DNA of 56,948 bases from an uncultured Saprospiraceae bacterium (GCA_938002665.1 CALLAE010000114.1:1-56948), one strand, 5' to 3'. Positions 1 through 8,731 are shown, numbered from the stretch's first letter. Notes: generated from the letters alone by a model not told the origin. Numbers and translations are program-made.

Positions 1-2
1 TG

Positions 3-34
3 TTTGATTGCTTCCTAAAGAAGGAATACTTTTG
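3..34 (+). promoter_or_regulatory. Promoter of cysE with an inverted repeat in the spacer
   Basis: TTTG at 3-6 and TACTTTTG at 27-34 are 20 bases apart and match the Bacteroidota housekeeping promoter pattern (TTTG/TTG, about 19-20 bases, TAnnTTTG). The spacer carries the inverted repeat TTCCT-AAAGA-AGGAA (12-26), which could be a repressor or activator site. The cysE start codon is 17 bases after the -7 box. The pattern is seen directly; function is inferred. Confidence 0.5.
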
Positions 35-51
35 AGCTATTAAGATTAGAA

Positions 52-786
52 ATGAATTTAAAAGATAAAACACGACAGTTTATTGAGGAATGTCTTGACC
101 TCATGTTTCCTGTTAGGTTAGGTGTAAGAGAGCTGCCTAGAACAGACTTGAAGTTCTTAGAATATAAATTACTGAATATACTAGATAGCAATTTCGAATC
201 GACAAATGTCAAGAGCCAAGAAATCGTTAATGCATTCTCAGCATCGTTTAATAGCTTAAGGACTGAACTAAATAAAGACATATCCGCTATATATGATGGA
301 GATCCTGCTGCTAATAGTAAAAGTGAAATCATCCTTGCCTATCCTGGCTTCCACGCAATAGCTTGCTATAGAATAGCGCATCATCTTCTAAAAGATGGAG
401 TCACTTTGATCCCTAGGATAATTACTGAGTATGCGCATAGCACCACTGGCATAGATATCCATCCAGGTGCAAAAATCGGAGACTATTTTTGTATAGATCA
501 TGGAACTGGTGTAGTTATAGGAGAAACGACCATCATAGGAACTGGTGTAAAAATTTACCAAGGTGTCACCTTAGGAGCTCTGAGTATACCCGATAGATCT
601 GCCTGTCCGAAAAAAAGACATCCTACTATAGGAGACAATGTAGTCATCTATGCACAAGCGATAATCCTAGGAGGTGATACAGTGATAGGAGAGAATTCTG
701 TGATAGGAGGAAATGTATGGATTACAAAGAGCATAGCTCCTAATTCCAAAATCTATTTCGATAGTAGCCATACCATTATTAATTAA
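52..786 (+). CDS. cysE: Serine O-acetyltransferase (CysE/SAT family)
   Basis: This 244-residue cytoplasmic enzyme would transfer acetyl from acetyl-CoA to L-serine, giving O-acetylserine, the first step of cysteine synthesis. Residues about 1-120 form the helical N-terminal region. Residues about 125-235 are a left-handed beta-helix of hexapeptide repeats, with the family stretch TTGIDIHPGAKIG and the catalytic pair Asp149-His150 followed by GTGVVIGE. Length is usual for the long bacterial form. The O-acetylserine sulfhydrylase gene begins 15 bases after the stop, so the two steps of the pathway are coupled in one transcript. A promoter-like sequence ends at base 34, which supports this ATG. 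Identity is secure. Confidence 0.93.
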   Translation: MNLKDKTRQFIEECLDLMFPVRLGVRELPRTDLKFLEYKLLNILDSNFESTNVKSQEIVNAFSASFNSLRTELNKDISAIYDGDPAANSKSEIILAYPGFHAIACYRIAHHLLKDGVTLIPRIITEYAHSTTGIDIHPGAKIGDYFCIDHGTGVVIGETTIIGTGVKIYQGVTLGALSIPDRSACPKKRHPTIGDNVVIYAQAIILGGDTVIGENSVIGGNVWITKSIAPNSKIYFDSSHTIIN

Positions 787-801
787 ATTAAAGTCTAGCA
801 A

Positions 802-1683
802 TTGCAATCCTTACATCAACTTATCGGGCATACTCCACTAGTCCTTCTCACTAAGATTAATCCAAATTCCAATGTGCAGCTGTATGCCAAATTAGAAGGA
901 CAAAACCCAGGGGGAAGCGTCAAGGACCGCGCAGCCTATTATATGATCAAAACGGCAGTAGAGAAAGGGACTCTAAAAGCTGGCGATACAATTATAGAAG
1001 CCACTAGTGGAAACACTGGCATCGCCCTAGCCATGATTGCCACCACCTTCAGTATAAAGTGCATTCTTGTTATGCCCTCCAATGCGACGCCTGAACGAAT
1101 CAAAACCATGAAAGCTTATGGTGCTCAGGTAGAGCTCACCCCTTCTGAAAAAACAATAGAATATTCTAGACAATGGGCAAAAGAACAAGCAGCAGAAAAA
1201 GGCTATGTTATTCTCGATCAATTCAATAATCCAAATAACAGACAAGCACACATAGAAACAACTGGTCCTGAGATATGGAAAGATACTGAATGCAAGGTCA
1301 CACATTTCGTTTCTGCGATGGGTACCACTGGCACCATCACTGGCACTTCCACTTTTCTAAAGCAGCAAAATCCTGGAATCCAAATAATAGGCGCTCAACC
1401 TAAGGAAGGAGATAGGATACCAGGCATCAGGAAATGGTCACCGGCATTTCTCCCTGGCATCTACCAGCCTGAAAGAATAGATAGAATTATACATGTAAGC
1501 AGAGCAGAAGCTACAATGAATGCTCGTCTCTTATCATCAGAAGAAGGTATCATGGGTGGCATGTCCTCAGGAGGCGCCTTGACCTGTGCTCTAGAAATTG
1601 TAAAAGAGTTGGAATCAGGAGTAGTCGTCTTCATAGTTTGTGATAGAGGAGATAGGTACTTAAGTGGGGAATTATACGAGTAG
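802..1683 (+). CDS. cysM: Cysteine synthase (O-acetylserine sulfhydrylase, CysM/CysK family)
   Basis: This PLP enzyme would replace the acetyl group of O-acetylserine with sulfide (or thiosulfate) to make cysteine. Of the family hallmarks, NPGGSVKDRAA has the PLP lysine at Lys41, TSGNTG at 69-73 binds the PLP phosphate region, and SAMGTTGTITG is the second glycine loop. The length of 293 residues fits the shorter CysM type better than CysK. CysM versus CysK substrate preference cannot be decided from sequence alone. The only plausible start is TTG at 802, because no ATG lies between the cysE stop and the conserved N-terminus. The gene follows cysE in the same transcript. Confidence 0.92.
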   Translation: MQSLHQLIGHTPLVLLTKINPNSNVQLYAKLEGQNPGGSVKDRAAYYMIKTAVEKGTLKAGDTIIEATSGNTGIALAMIATTFSIKCILVMPSNATPERIKTMKAYGAQVELTPSEKTIEYSRQWAKEQAAEKGYVILDQFNNPNNRQAHIETTGPEIWKDTECKVTHFVSAMGTTGTITGTSTFLKQQNPGIQIIGAQPKEGDRIPGIRKWSPAFLPGIYQPERIDRIIHVSRAEATMNARLLSSEEGIMGGMSSGGALTCALEIVKELESGVVVFIVCDRGDRYLSGELYE

Positions 1684-1870
1684 AATTATTTCTTCTTCAT
1701 TATGATATTATGCTGTAAATTCTGAATTATCAATCTACATCTTATCAAGAAACAGAATACGTAATATCTACTAAGCTATAATTAAGTTAAAACCAACCTA
1801 AACCACTACAAAAAGACACTGATTACAAAGACTAATAACTATCTTATACCTGGCATAAAATCAGTTAGTT

Positions 1871-4030
1871 ATGTATTACCCTTCTCTGAGCAGCCTTGTT
1901 ACTGTCATTATACTTCTGTTTCCTCTAGGATCGGATTCCCAGTCATTGTACCCTTATCTCAAAGACAATCTATATGGCTATGCTGATAGCACAGGGACGA
2001 TAATAATAAAGCCTAATTATGAACTGGTCAGTTATTATGGGTCTCCAGAAATATTTTCACAACCAGCTCCCCCACAAGGCTATAATAGCCAAAAAGCAGT
2101 CTGGCCACAAGGTCTGGCGAAAGCTATGAAAGACAGTTTATGGTATCTACTAGATCATAAAGGGCAGTCCGTTTTAGGCGTTGGTATTTCAGGAGAAATA
2201 ACTTTTACAGAATATAAGAGAAACTATAGTTACACTGATGAGTCTATAAATCCATACCTAAAAATGACTTCTTCTAATGCAGCTGATGGCTGGGGCATCT
2301 GGGATAAAGAACTAAGGCAAACAGAAGGACTGATTTACACCTACAAGAATGCACAGAGAGGGCGATTCCGTGCATCAAATCCAACTAATACTGAAGGCCC
2401 AAAAGTCGCATCGAATCCAAACCATGATTTAAATCCTTATAGGGGCGGCATTTTACCTAATTCGTCAAACCAAATATCTGGCTGTGAGTGCACCCTTGCA
2501 AAAAGAAAAGATGGTACCACAGATCTCTTATCACCTTATGGAGAAATGGTCGCGAAAAATATAGAGCAACTAGACAAAGATAGCTGGGCAAACCTAAGTC
2601 ACTCAGAGAAGAAATTATTAAGAGACCAAGCAATCTGTGGCAGATGCAGTTACAAGCGCCTGCCTACTACAAAAAAAGCTAAGTCAAGCTCCAACAGCTC
2701 CCCAAGAAAAGCAGGAGCATTTCTGAGGATGCTTAAAACCATCAAAGACTCTTTAAGTCTTATCACTGGAAATAAATACGCAGAAGTAAAACAAGTTCAA
2801 ATTTCATTTGACAAAAATTGGGCCTGTGGACTAGACACCACTCATAACAGAATAGACCTTATCAATGAAAAAGGAAAAATTATTCATTCTGCCACAGCTT
2901 CTGAAATTCCAAAATCTTTGTCTTCCAATCGATTAGTCATGGACAGCTGTGTTTTTGTAAAAGGAGATAATAAGCGGGTTCTACTTAATACACAAGGAAA
3001 GAAAATATTTCCTACTGACACCTATCAAGACATCATCAAACTAAACCAATATGTCAACTTAGCTTTTCTGAAAAAAGACGCCGCTTACCCTCTGCACCTA
3101 TATAATCACAAATGGCAAAAACTTTCTGAATATGACATCTATGGCATTACTAGGAAAGGAATCGTCTTAGTGAAAAACAAAGATGGAAAATTTCTTTGCA
3201 CTACTCTATCCATGATCTTGAACTACAAAGAGCCTATAGAAAACAAAAAATATGAGCTAATTACTTTCGACCAGGTAAAGACCAAACCGCCTCAACTGCC
3301 CGATGATCTTACTCCTAAAGAATATAATGGAGGAGCAGAAGTACCTCGTCTCAAACTCGACTGCATAGCTGGACTTGAGAATGTAGACTCTGAAGAACAT
3401 GGTAGACTATTGGTCAGCATATTAAAGCAAAATGACAAACAAAGAAAAAGACCAAAGAAAGCAGTGTCTTTCTACCAGACTGATTCATTGGACAAGAAAA
3501 GGCTCATAGCAGTAAAAGGAAATCTAATTCATCTAGACACCTTAGTAGATAAGCTGGTCGCCAAAAAAGGCTCTACAGAAGACGTCGTAGTAATGATAGA
3601 TGGGAAGAAAGTGACATTACCACTGAAGAACAAAAAGAAAAGTTTCTTCAAGACTAAGTACGGTGAAATGTACCAAATGACAAATGGGGACATGCTAGAA
3701 CTAAGAGCTAGAGACAACCAGCTTATAGCCTCAGCACCCATCAAAGAAGCAGACATCTTTACTCTCAGTCCCAAGCTCTTAATCCCCAATAGGTATCTAC
3801 TGATGCTGGATAATAACCAAGCTATAATTTTAGATAACAATGGAAAGCGCCTCGGTAGGATTGCGACTTTTGACCCTCGCTGGATGCGGACCTATGTATC
3901 CAATCATGAGCAATATACTCAGATAGATTATGATCTCATGCATAAGAAGTACCTCCGCGTCTATGCTCCTAAGCCTTATCTTATAAATCTAGAAACTATG
4001 AAGGTGTTCAAAGAAGGAGCTACTAAATAA
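1871..4030 (+). CDS. Secreted WG-repeat-like protein of unknown role
   Basis: The 719-residue protein starts with a hydrophobic signal peptide (residues about 8-22, then SDSQS). Several segments resemble WG/KWG beta-propeller-like repeats: a short stretch ending in 'YGYADSTGTIIIKPNYE' near residues 33-50, 'WYLLDHKGQSVL' near 91-103, 'INEKGKIIHS' and 'LNTQGKKIFP'. The middle (about 255-290) is basic and serine-rich and carries a CGRCS motif. No enzyme motif is seen. The preceding 187 bases (1684-1870) contain no gene or clear promoter. The NTF2-like gene follows after 16 bases and is probably cotranscribed. Function is unknown. Confidence 0.7.
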   Translation: MYYPSLSSLVTVIILLFPLGSDSQSLYPYLKDNLYGYADSTGTIIIKPNYELVSYYGSPEIFSQPAPPQGYNSQKAVWPQGLAKAMKDSLWYLLDHKGQSVLGVGISGEITFTEYKRNYSYTDESINPYLKMTSSNAADGWGIWDKELRQTEGLIYTYKNAQRGRFRASNPTNTEGPKVASNPNHDLNPYRGGILPNSSNQISGCECTLAKRKDGTTDLLSPYGEMVAKNIEQLDKDSWANLSHSEKKLLRDQAICGRCSYKRLPTTKKAKSSSNSSPRKAGAFLRMLKTIKDSLSLITGNKYAEVKQVQISFDKNWACGLDTTHNRIDLINEKGKIIHSATASEIPKSLSSNRLVMDSCVFVKGDNKRVLLNTQGKKIFPTDTYQDIIKLNQYVNLAFLKKDAAYPLHLYNHKWQKLSEYDIYGITRKGIVLVKNKDGKFLCTTLSMILNYKEPIENKKYELITFDQVKTKPPQLPDDLTPKEYNGGAEVPRLKLDCIAGLENVDSEEHGRLLVSILKQNDKQRKRPKKAVSFYQTDSLDKKRLIAVKGNLIHLDTLVDKLVAKKGSTEDVVVMIDGKKVTLPLKNKKKSFFKTKYGEMYQMTNGDMLELRARDNQLIASAPIKEADIFTLSPKLLIPNRYLLMLDNNQAIILDNNGKRLGRIATFDPRWMRTYVSNHEQYTQIDYDLMHKKYLRVYAPKPYLINLETMKVFKEGATK

Positions 4031-4046
4031 TTATTACAAAAATAGA

Positions 4047-4415
4047 ATGAACCCTGAGGACTTTATTAAACAATACACCACTGCTCTCAGTAGTCAAAAG
4101 TGGAGCGAAGTGGAACCTCTAATTACAAAAGAGGCGATAATTACCTTTTCCAACGGCTCCGTCCATAAAGGGAAAGAGCAAATTAAAATTGCGTTCGAGT
4201 ACAATTTTGCACAAATCAAGAATGAAAATTATACTATAAAAAATGTAATATGGCTCAGAAAAGAAGAATCATATGCAGTATATACATATGAATTTAGTTG
4301 GTCAGGAATCATGAAGGGCAAAACTATCTCTGGAAATGGAAATGGCACGACAGTGCTGGTCAAAAAATCAGAAAACTGGAAATTGCTAACTGAACACATA
4401 GGTAGAAAGGCCTAG
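4047..4415 (+). CDS. NTF2-like / SnoaL-like small protein
   Basis: This 122-residue protein has the NTF2-like cone-fold pattern. An N-terminal helix (MNPEDFIKQYTTALSSQKW) leads into 'VEPLITKEAIITFSNGSVHKGKEQIKIAFEYNF', then antiparallel strands including 'SYAVYTYEFSW' and a final 'NWKLLTEHIGR'. Proteins of this DUF4440/SnoaL-like class are small ligand-binding or enzyme-like domains with many different roles, so none is assigned. No signal peptide is seen. It follows the WG-repeat-like gene by 16 bases. The first copy of the 26-base repeat flanking hipBA begins 9 bases after its stop. Confidence 0.75.
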   Translation: MNPEDFIKQYTTALSSQKWSEVEPLITKEAIITFSNGSVHKGKEQIKIAFEYNFAQIKNENYTIKNVIWLRKEESYAVYTYEFSWSGIMKGKTISGNGNGTTVLVKKSENWKLLTEHIGRKA

Positions 4416-4423
4416 TCTAAGCT

Positions 4424-4449
4424 AACTACTCAAAAGGATAGACCAACCC
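4424..4449. repeat. Direct repeat, left copy, flanking hipBA
   Basis: A 26-base sequence beginning AACTACTCAAAAGG is repeated exactly at 6209-6234. The right copy is the last eight codons and stop of the oxidoreductase gene plus two bases. The left copy lies outside any intact gene and in the same orientation. The pair brackets the hipB-hipA unit, as expected for insertion of a small element at a gene 3' end. Confidence 0.85.
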
Positions 4450-4535
4450 CCACTTTCTTCTTCTGGATATAGCTTTGAGCTTCTTAAGCCACCTCTGTTT
4501 GTATTAGAAGTAAATGGAACTACATTAGCATAATG

Positions 4536-4566
4536 TTTGTATATAAAGACATATATACTATTTTTG
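4536..4566 (+). promoter_or_regulatory. hipBA promoter with HipB-type operator in the spacer
   Basis: TTTG (4536-4539), exactly 19 bases, then TATTTTTG (4559-4566) is a perfect match to the Bacteroidota promoter pattern. An inverted repeat, GTATAT-N8-ATATAC (4539-4558), fills the spacer. E. coli HipB binds sites of the form TATCC-N8-GGATA, so the 8-base gap matches known HipB geometry. A second inverted repeat, ACATTA-GCA-TAATGT, lies at 4522-4536. Transcription would start near 4572, just before the hipB ATG at 4585. An autorepressed operon is inferred. Confidence 0.65.
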
Positions 4567-4584
4567 TGTTCATATAGCGACATT

Positions 4585-4893
4585 ATGAAATCAAAGAAAG
4601 CCGTCTTACTACCAAAAGAAAGGAAAATATTGGCCTCTCTGGGTGAAAACCTGAAGCTGGCTAGGAGAAGAAGGAAGCTGACTGCTGAACAAGTGGCAGA
4701 AAGAGCCAATATCAGCAGATCCACCCTATGGCATGTGGAGAAAGGAAGCGATCATATTAGTATCGGCATCTATCTACAAGTATTCTCAGTTCTTGGTTTA
4801 GTTGGAGATTTCAAACAATTGGCTGCGGAAGATCCACTGGGGAGAAAACTTCAAGATGCTCAATTGAGCATCAAAAAACGAATTAAGAAATAA
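4585..4893 (+). CDS. hipB: HipB-like antitoxin, XRE-family helix-turn-helix
   Basis: This 102-residue protein has a Cro/C1-type helix-turn-helix at about residues 20-75: 'LGENLKLARRRRKLTAEQVAERANISRSTLWHVEKGSDHISIG'. HipB proteins neutralise the HipA kinase and repress their own operon. The start is set at 4585. An earlier in-frame ATG at 4537 falls inside the promoter and so cannot be the start. hipA begins one base after the stop, the usual tight antitoxin-toxin coupling. The tail 'LGRKLQDAQLSIKKRIKK' is basic. Base use is not obviously different from neighbours. Confidence 0.85.
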   Translation: MKSKKAVLLPKERKILASLGENLKLARRRRKLTAEQVAERANISRSTLWHVEKGSDHISIGIYLQVFSVLGLVGDFKQLAAEDPLGRKLQDAQLSIKKRIKK

Positions 4894-4894
4894 G

Positions 4895-6151
4895 ATGAAG
4901 GAAATTCTTGTATATGCGCAATGGAAAGGGCTGGGGGTTCCGCAATTAATGGGAGTACTGACTACTGAGCTGTTGAGAGGTAAAGAGATCTTTTCTTTTT
5001 CTTATGAAAAATCATGGCTAGGTTCTGGCTTAGCTCAGGAACTCGATTCTGATCTAAAACTGTATAGCGGTCCTCAATACTTGAATGATGACAAGCCCAA
5101 TTTTGGTTTATTCCTTGATTCTTCCCCTGATCGCTGGGGTCGAGTATTGATGAAAAGAAGAGAAGCAATAGAAGCGAGAGAAGAGGAAAGAAAGGCAAGC
5201 CCCTTATTCGAATCAGATTTCCTACTTGGTGTCAACGATGAGACCCGTATGGGTGCATTGAGATTTAAGCTAGAAGCCGATGGCCCTTTCCTCAATGAAG
5301 GAATCGAAATGCCAACTCCTCCTGTAAGTTCGATTAGGGAACTAGAACAAGCTAGCCTCAGATACGAAGAGGATGACTTTATGGACGATGCAAAAGCTAA
5401 GGAATGGCTCCGACTATTGATGGCGCCTGGTTCTTCTCTCGGCGGTGCCAGACCCAAAGCTAATGTGAAAGATTCAGCTGGGAATCTTTGGATAGCAAAA
5501 TTCCCCAGCAAAAATGATGAAAGAGATAGTGGCGCATGGGAATATATCTGCTATCAGATGGCCAATGATTTTGGCATTCATATGGTTGAATGTAGAGCAG
5601 AGATTTTTTCGAGTAGTCAACATACTTTTCTGACTAAAAGATTTGATCGTTCCATAAATGATCGATTACACTTTGCTTCTGCAATGACATTGCTAGGATA
5701 TAAAGATGGTCATAATCATAATGAAGGTGGATCCTATTTAGAGATCATAGAACTGATAGAGCAATATGGAGCAGCACCTACAGAAGATATACGTCAACTT
5801 TGGAAACGAATCGTATTCTCTGTAGCAGTATCCAACACAGATGACCACCTTAGAAATCATGGTTTTCTACTCATTCCCAAGCACGGTTGGAAACTGAGTC
5901 CCGCCTTTGACATCAATCCTCTACCTGATGGACAAGGACTTAGCCTAAATATCGACGAAATTGACAACAGCCTGAGTTTCGACCTTTGTATGGCAGTGCA
6001 TCCCTACTTCAGATGGCAAGAAACAGAGGCTATGAAAGAAATTGAAAAAATGAAAGAAATATTAAAAACCTGGGAAGTCAGAGCAAAAAAAATGAAACTT
6101 AATAGAACTGAAATAGAATCAGTAAGGCCAGCCTTTGAAAAAGTCGTCTAA
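4895..6151 (+). CDS. hipA: HipA-like serine/threonine kinase toxin
   Basis: HipA kinases arrest growth. E. coli HipA phosphorylates glutamyl-tRNA synthetase; the target here is unknown. The 418-residue protein has the HipA N-terminal subdomain (about 1-125) and kinase core. 'SSLGGARPKANV' at 180-191 corresponds to the phosphate loop holding the autophosphorylation serine. 'NTDDHLRNHGF' at 314-324 supplies the catalytic Asp316 and Asn321, and 'PAFDINP' at 336-342 supplies the metal-binding Asp339. All key residues are present, so it should be active. It lies one base after hipB, and the pair sits between exact 26-base direct repeats. Confidence 0.88.
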   Translation: MKEILVYAQWKGLGVPQLMGVLTTELLRGKEIFSFSYEKSWLGSGLAQELDSDLKLYSGPQYLNDDKPNFGLFLDSSPDRWGRVLMKRREAIEAREEERKASPLFESDFLLGVNDETRMGALRFKLEADGPFLNEGIEMPTPPVSSIRELEQASLRYEEDDFMDDAKAKEWLRLLMAPGSSLGGARPKANVKDSAGNLWIAKFPSKNDERDSGAWEYICYQMANDFGIHMVECRAEIFSSSQHTFLTKRFDRSINDRLHFASAMTLLGYKDGHNHNEGGSYLEIIELIEQYGAAPTEDIRQLWKRIVFSVAVSNTDDHLRNHGFLLIPKHGWKLSPAFDINPLPDGQGLSLNIDEIDNSLSFDLCMAVHPYFRWQETEAMKEIEKMKEILKTWEVRAKKMKLNRTEIESVRPAFEKVV

Positions 6152-6208
6152 CAAGAATCACGATGAACCACAAAACAAAATTAAAATGATATTCCTTTTT
6201 TAAGAAGA

Positions 6209-6234
6209 AACTACTCAAAAGGATAGACCAACCC
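6209..6234. repeat. Direct repeat, right copy, within the oxidoreductase 3' end
   Basis: This is the exact second copy of the 26-base repeat at 4424-4449. It contains the end of the oxidoreductase reading frame (GLVYPFE-stop on the minus strand), so this copy is likely the original and the left copy the duplicate. Confidence 0.85.
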
Positions 6235-7182
6235 TACCTGCCTCCGCAATTCATCCAAGATCCGGCCCACCTGCAGACTATCCTTATGAGACCAGTCAGG
6301 ACTCTCTAGCCACCCTTTGGAAATGCAATTGCCTACTTCTTCTATCTCATACGTGTAGCCTCTCCCCAGAGTGGGCAAGGTATGTATTACATCTTCAGAT
6401 CCCACTTTCTTCTCTATGTAGCCTTGCGCTTCGTGCCAGCGCTGAGGAATGATAATACGACCCTTGGTTCCTGAAATGACAGAATGATTTTCCACGTCAC
6501 ATTTCAGCCCACAGAATAGGGAAGCTTGACTAGCTGCATATCGGAGACTTATAGAAGCTTGGACATCCACCCCCGTAGGGCCTAGCTCAGCCACTACCTT
6601 TATATCCTCGGGATAGCCCATAAGCAGATACGAGAGAAAAACAGGATAGATGCCCACATCTAGTAGTGCACCTCCAGCTAGATCAATATTTAACAATCTA
6701 CTAGTAGCAGGATGGTTACTCTGGAAACTAAACTCAGAATACAGATGCAATATTTCTCCTAGTTCTCCCTCATCACATTTTTGCTTGGCAGCTTTTATAG
6801 AAGGATTGAATCTAGACCAGAGGGCTTCCATCAGAAACACTTTATAAGTGCGGGAGGCAGCTACCATAGCCTCTGCTTGTGAGCTATTAACAGCTAGTGG
6901 TTTCTCGCAGAGCACATGCTTTCCATGTTGCATCCCTGTTATCGCCCATTCCATATGAGAATTGTGTGGGGTAGCAATGTAGACAACATCTACCTCGCTA
7001 TCCTCTAACAATGAGATATAAGATCCATAGGCAGATGAGGCTTGGTGTTCAGTAGCAAAGGCATCAGCTTTCTCAGCAGATCTGGAGGCAACTGCTTGGA
7101 GGTGATGCCCAGCTACTAACTTCAGATCATTAGCAAAATGATTAGCAATTTTTCCACAACCTATAATCCCCCAGCGCAGCAT
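6211..7182 (-). CDS. Gfo/Idh/MocA oxidoreductase, dihydrodiol/D-xylose dehydrogenase-like
   Basis: This 323-residue NAD(P)-dependent oxidoreductase has the Rossmann motif 'GIIGCGKIANHF' at 5-16 and the family motif 'CEKPLAVN' with Lys94. 'FLMEALWSRFNP' at 116-127 is characteristic of the dimeric dihydrodiol dehydrogenase branch, whose members also oxidise D-xylose with NADP. Because it is the last gene of a xylan/xylose locus, D-xylose 1-dehydrogenase activity is a reasonable inference, but other sugars are possible. No signal peptide is seen, so it is cytoplasmic. The start is 26 bases after the small membrane-protein gene. The 3' end overlaps the right hipBA-flanking repeat. Confidence 0.85.
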   Translation of the reverse strand: MLRWGIIGCGKIANHFANDLKLVAGHHLQAVASRSAEKADAFATEHQASSAYGSYISLLEDSEVDVVYIATPHNSHMEWAITGMQHGKHVLCEKPLAVNSSQAEAMVAASRTYKVFLMEALWSRFNPSIKAAKQKCDEGELGEILHLYSEFSFQSNHPATSRLLNIDLAGGALLDVGIYPVFLSYLLMGYPEDIKVVAELGPTGVDVQASISLRYAASQASLFCGLKCDVENHSVISGTKGRIIIPQRWHEAQGYIEKKVGSEDVIHTLPTLGRGYTYEIEEVGNCISKGWLESPDWSHKDSLQVGRILDELRRQVGLVYPFE

Positions 7183-7208
7183 AAACTATTTTTTATATCC
7201 AATGTATA

Positions 7209-7385
7209 TCATTGAAAGCACCACCGCAAAAACTTATACAGCAAAAAGCAAATTACAACAAACACTACACCTATGACTATCATCCCTATTGAAGTAGACA
7301 TGATAGACATAAAAATCCCCAGAGCTTTATAGCCTAACACTATCAAAGCTATGATGGTGGCAACGCCAGTTATTTTTTTGATCAT
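7209..7385 (-). CDS. 58-residue membrane protein in the xylose locus
   Basis: Starting at ATG 7385, the minus strand encodes 58 residues: MIKKITGVATIIALIVLG..., a short polar turn near residue 29, then IGMIVIGVVFVVICFLLY, ending KFLRWCFQ. Two hydrophobic segments (about 5-27 and 33-50) predict a helical hairpin in the inner membrane, with basic residues at both ends. The start lies two bases after the xylose isomerase stop, indicating translational coupling. No family is recognised. The role is unknown; the position suggests a link to xylose uptake or metabolism, or a minor accessory role. Confidence 0.55.
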   Translation of the reverse strand: MIKKITGVATIIALIVLGYKALGIFMSIMSTSIGMIVIGVVFVVICFLLYKFLRWCFQ

Positions 7386-7387
7386 CA

Positions 7388-8713
7388 CTAGATATGATTA
7401 TTAATGATATTCTCTAGCAACTCTTGCTGCCCGCTGATTTGCTCCGGCTCGCCCTTTTTGAGTGCCAGCTCCGCTAAGTCCCTTAGACTTAATTTTCCTT
7501 GCGCAAAAGCCTTCCCCTTTCCTCTATCAAAAGAAGCATAACGAGTCTTTCGTATCTTTTTGTAATCAGAATTCTTAAGCACTTTCTCAGCCGTAAGCAA
7601 GGCTCTAGCAAAAGCATCCATCCCACCTATATGCGCATAGAACATATCCGTCAGGTCCGTAGAATTCCGTCTTACCTTCGCATCAAAATTGATACCGCCA
7701 CCCTGCAAGCCGCCCGACTGCAGCAGCACCAGCATGGCTTGTGTCAGCTCAAAAAGATCCATCGGAAACTGATCTGTATCCCAGCCATTCTGATAATCTC
7801 CTCTATTAGCGTCCATAGATCCTAGTACTCCAGCATCGGCTGCTACCTGTAGCTCATGTTCAAAAGTATGAGAAGCTAAGGTGGCATGATTGACCTCGAC
7901 ATTTATTTTGAAATCCTTCAACAGGTCATACTGCCTTAGGAAACCTATTACTGTGGCGCTATCGAAATCATACTGATGTTTTGACGGTTCCATAGGTTTT
8001 GGTTCTATAAAGAATGACCCTTTGAATCCTCTGCTACGAGCATAATCTTTAGCCTTATGTAGGAACATGGCTAAATGCTCTTGCTCTCTTTTCATATCAG
8101 TATTGAGCAAAGACATATAGCCTTCTCTCCCACCCCAGAAAACATAGTTTTCACCGCCTAGCCTAATGGTTGTATCAAGTGCATTTTTGACCTGAGCAGC
8201 AGCGTAGGCGACGACATTGAAGTCAGGGTTTGTAGCAGCACCATTCATATACCGTGGATGGCTAAATAGGTTAGCTGTACCCCAGAGCAATTTTATTTTC
8301 GATTTCTTTTGTTTTTCTAAGGCATACTTAGAAACTTTCAGAAGGCGTTTTCTAGATTCATTGAGGTCAGCTCCTTCATCTACCATATCCACGTCATGAA
8401 AGCAATAATACTTTACTCCCAGCTTGGTCATAAACTCAAAGGCAGCATCAACTTTATCCATGCCTCTTTGTACTGGATCAGTAGCAACATTCCAAGGTAA
8501 GTGTCGTGTGCCAGGACCGAAAGGATCTCCTCCCGTGTTACACAAGCTATGCCAGTAGGCGATGGCAAATTTGAAATGTTTCTCCATGGTTTTACCCATA
8601 ACTTTCTTCTTTGCCTCATAGTACTTAAAAGCCAAAGGGTCCTTTGATCGTGGTCCTTTATACTTTATTTCTCCTACACCTTTGAAGTATTCTGTCTTGC
8701 CTTTTAGTATCAT
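7388..8713 (-). CDS. xylA: Xylose isomerase
   Basis: XylA converts D-xylose to D-xylulose in the cytoplasm using two divalent metal ions. The 441-residue protein is of the longer class II type. Visible active-site features are 'CFHDVD' with His106 and Asp109, 'FIEPKP' with metal ligand Glu237 and Lys239, '[17 protein letters not shown]' with Glu273 and His276, and 'GSMDANRGD' with Asp301. 'WGGREGY' at 193-199 is also diagnostic. It lies 18 bases downstream of the xylulokinase gene in the same transcript and is followed two bases later by the small membrane-protein gene. Identity is secure. Confidence 0.96.
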   Translation of the reverse strand: MILKGKTEYFKGVGEIKYKGPRSKDPLAFKYYEAKKKVMGKTMEKHFKFAIAYWHSLCNTGGDPFGPGTRHLPWNVATDPVQRGMDKVDAAFEFMTKLGVKYYCFHDVDMVDEGADLNESRKRLLKVSKYALEKQKKSKIKLLWGTANLFSHPRYMNGAATNPDFNVVAYAAAQVKNALDTTIRLGGENYVFWGGREGYMSLLNTDMKREQEHLAMFLHKAKDYARSRGFKGSFFIEPKPMEPSKHQYDFDSATVIGFLRQYDLLKDFKINVEVNHATLASHTFEHELQVAADAGVLGSMDANRGDYQNGWDTDQFPMDLFELTQAMLVLLQSGGLQGGGINFDAKVRRNSTDLTDMFYAHIGGMDAFARALLTAEKVLKNSDYKKIRKTRYASFDRGKGKAFAQGKLSLRDLAELALKKGEPEQISGQQELLENIINNHI

Positions 8714-8731
8714 TTTGTTTAAGGTTTTTGA

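Noticed and set aside
4450-4535. Possible longer remnant of the oxidoreductase gene beyond the 26-base repeat
   Set aside because: The next bases show a short similarity to an internal part of the gene (CCCACTTTCTTCT), but the frame and order do not hold. Only the 26-base repeat is secure.
5074-5511. Minus-strand open frame opposite hipA
   Set aside because: The hipA frame carries all kinase motifs here; the antisense frame has no recognisable feature.
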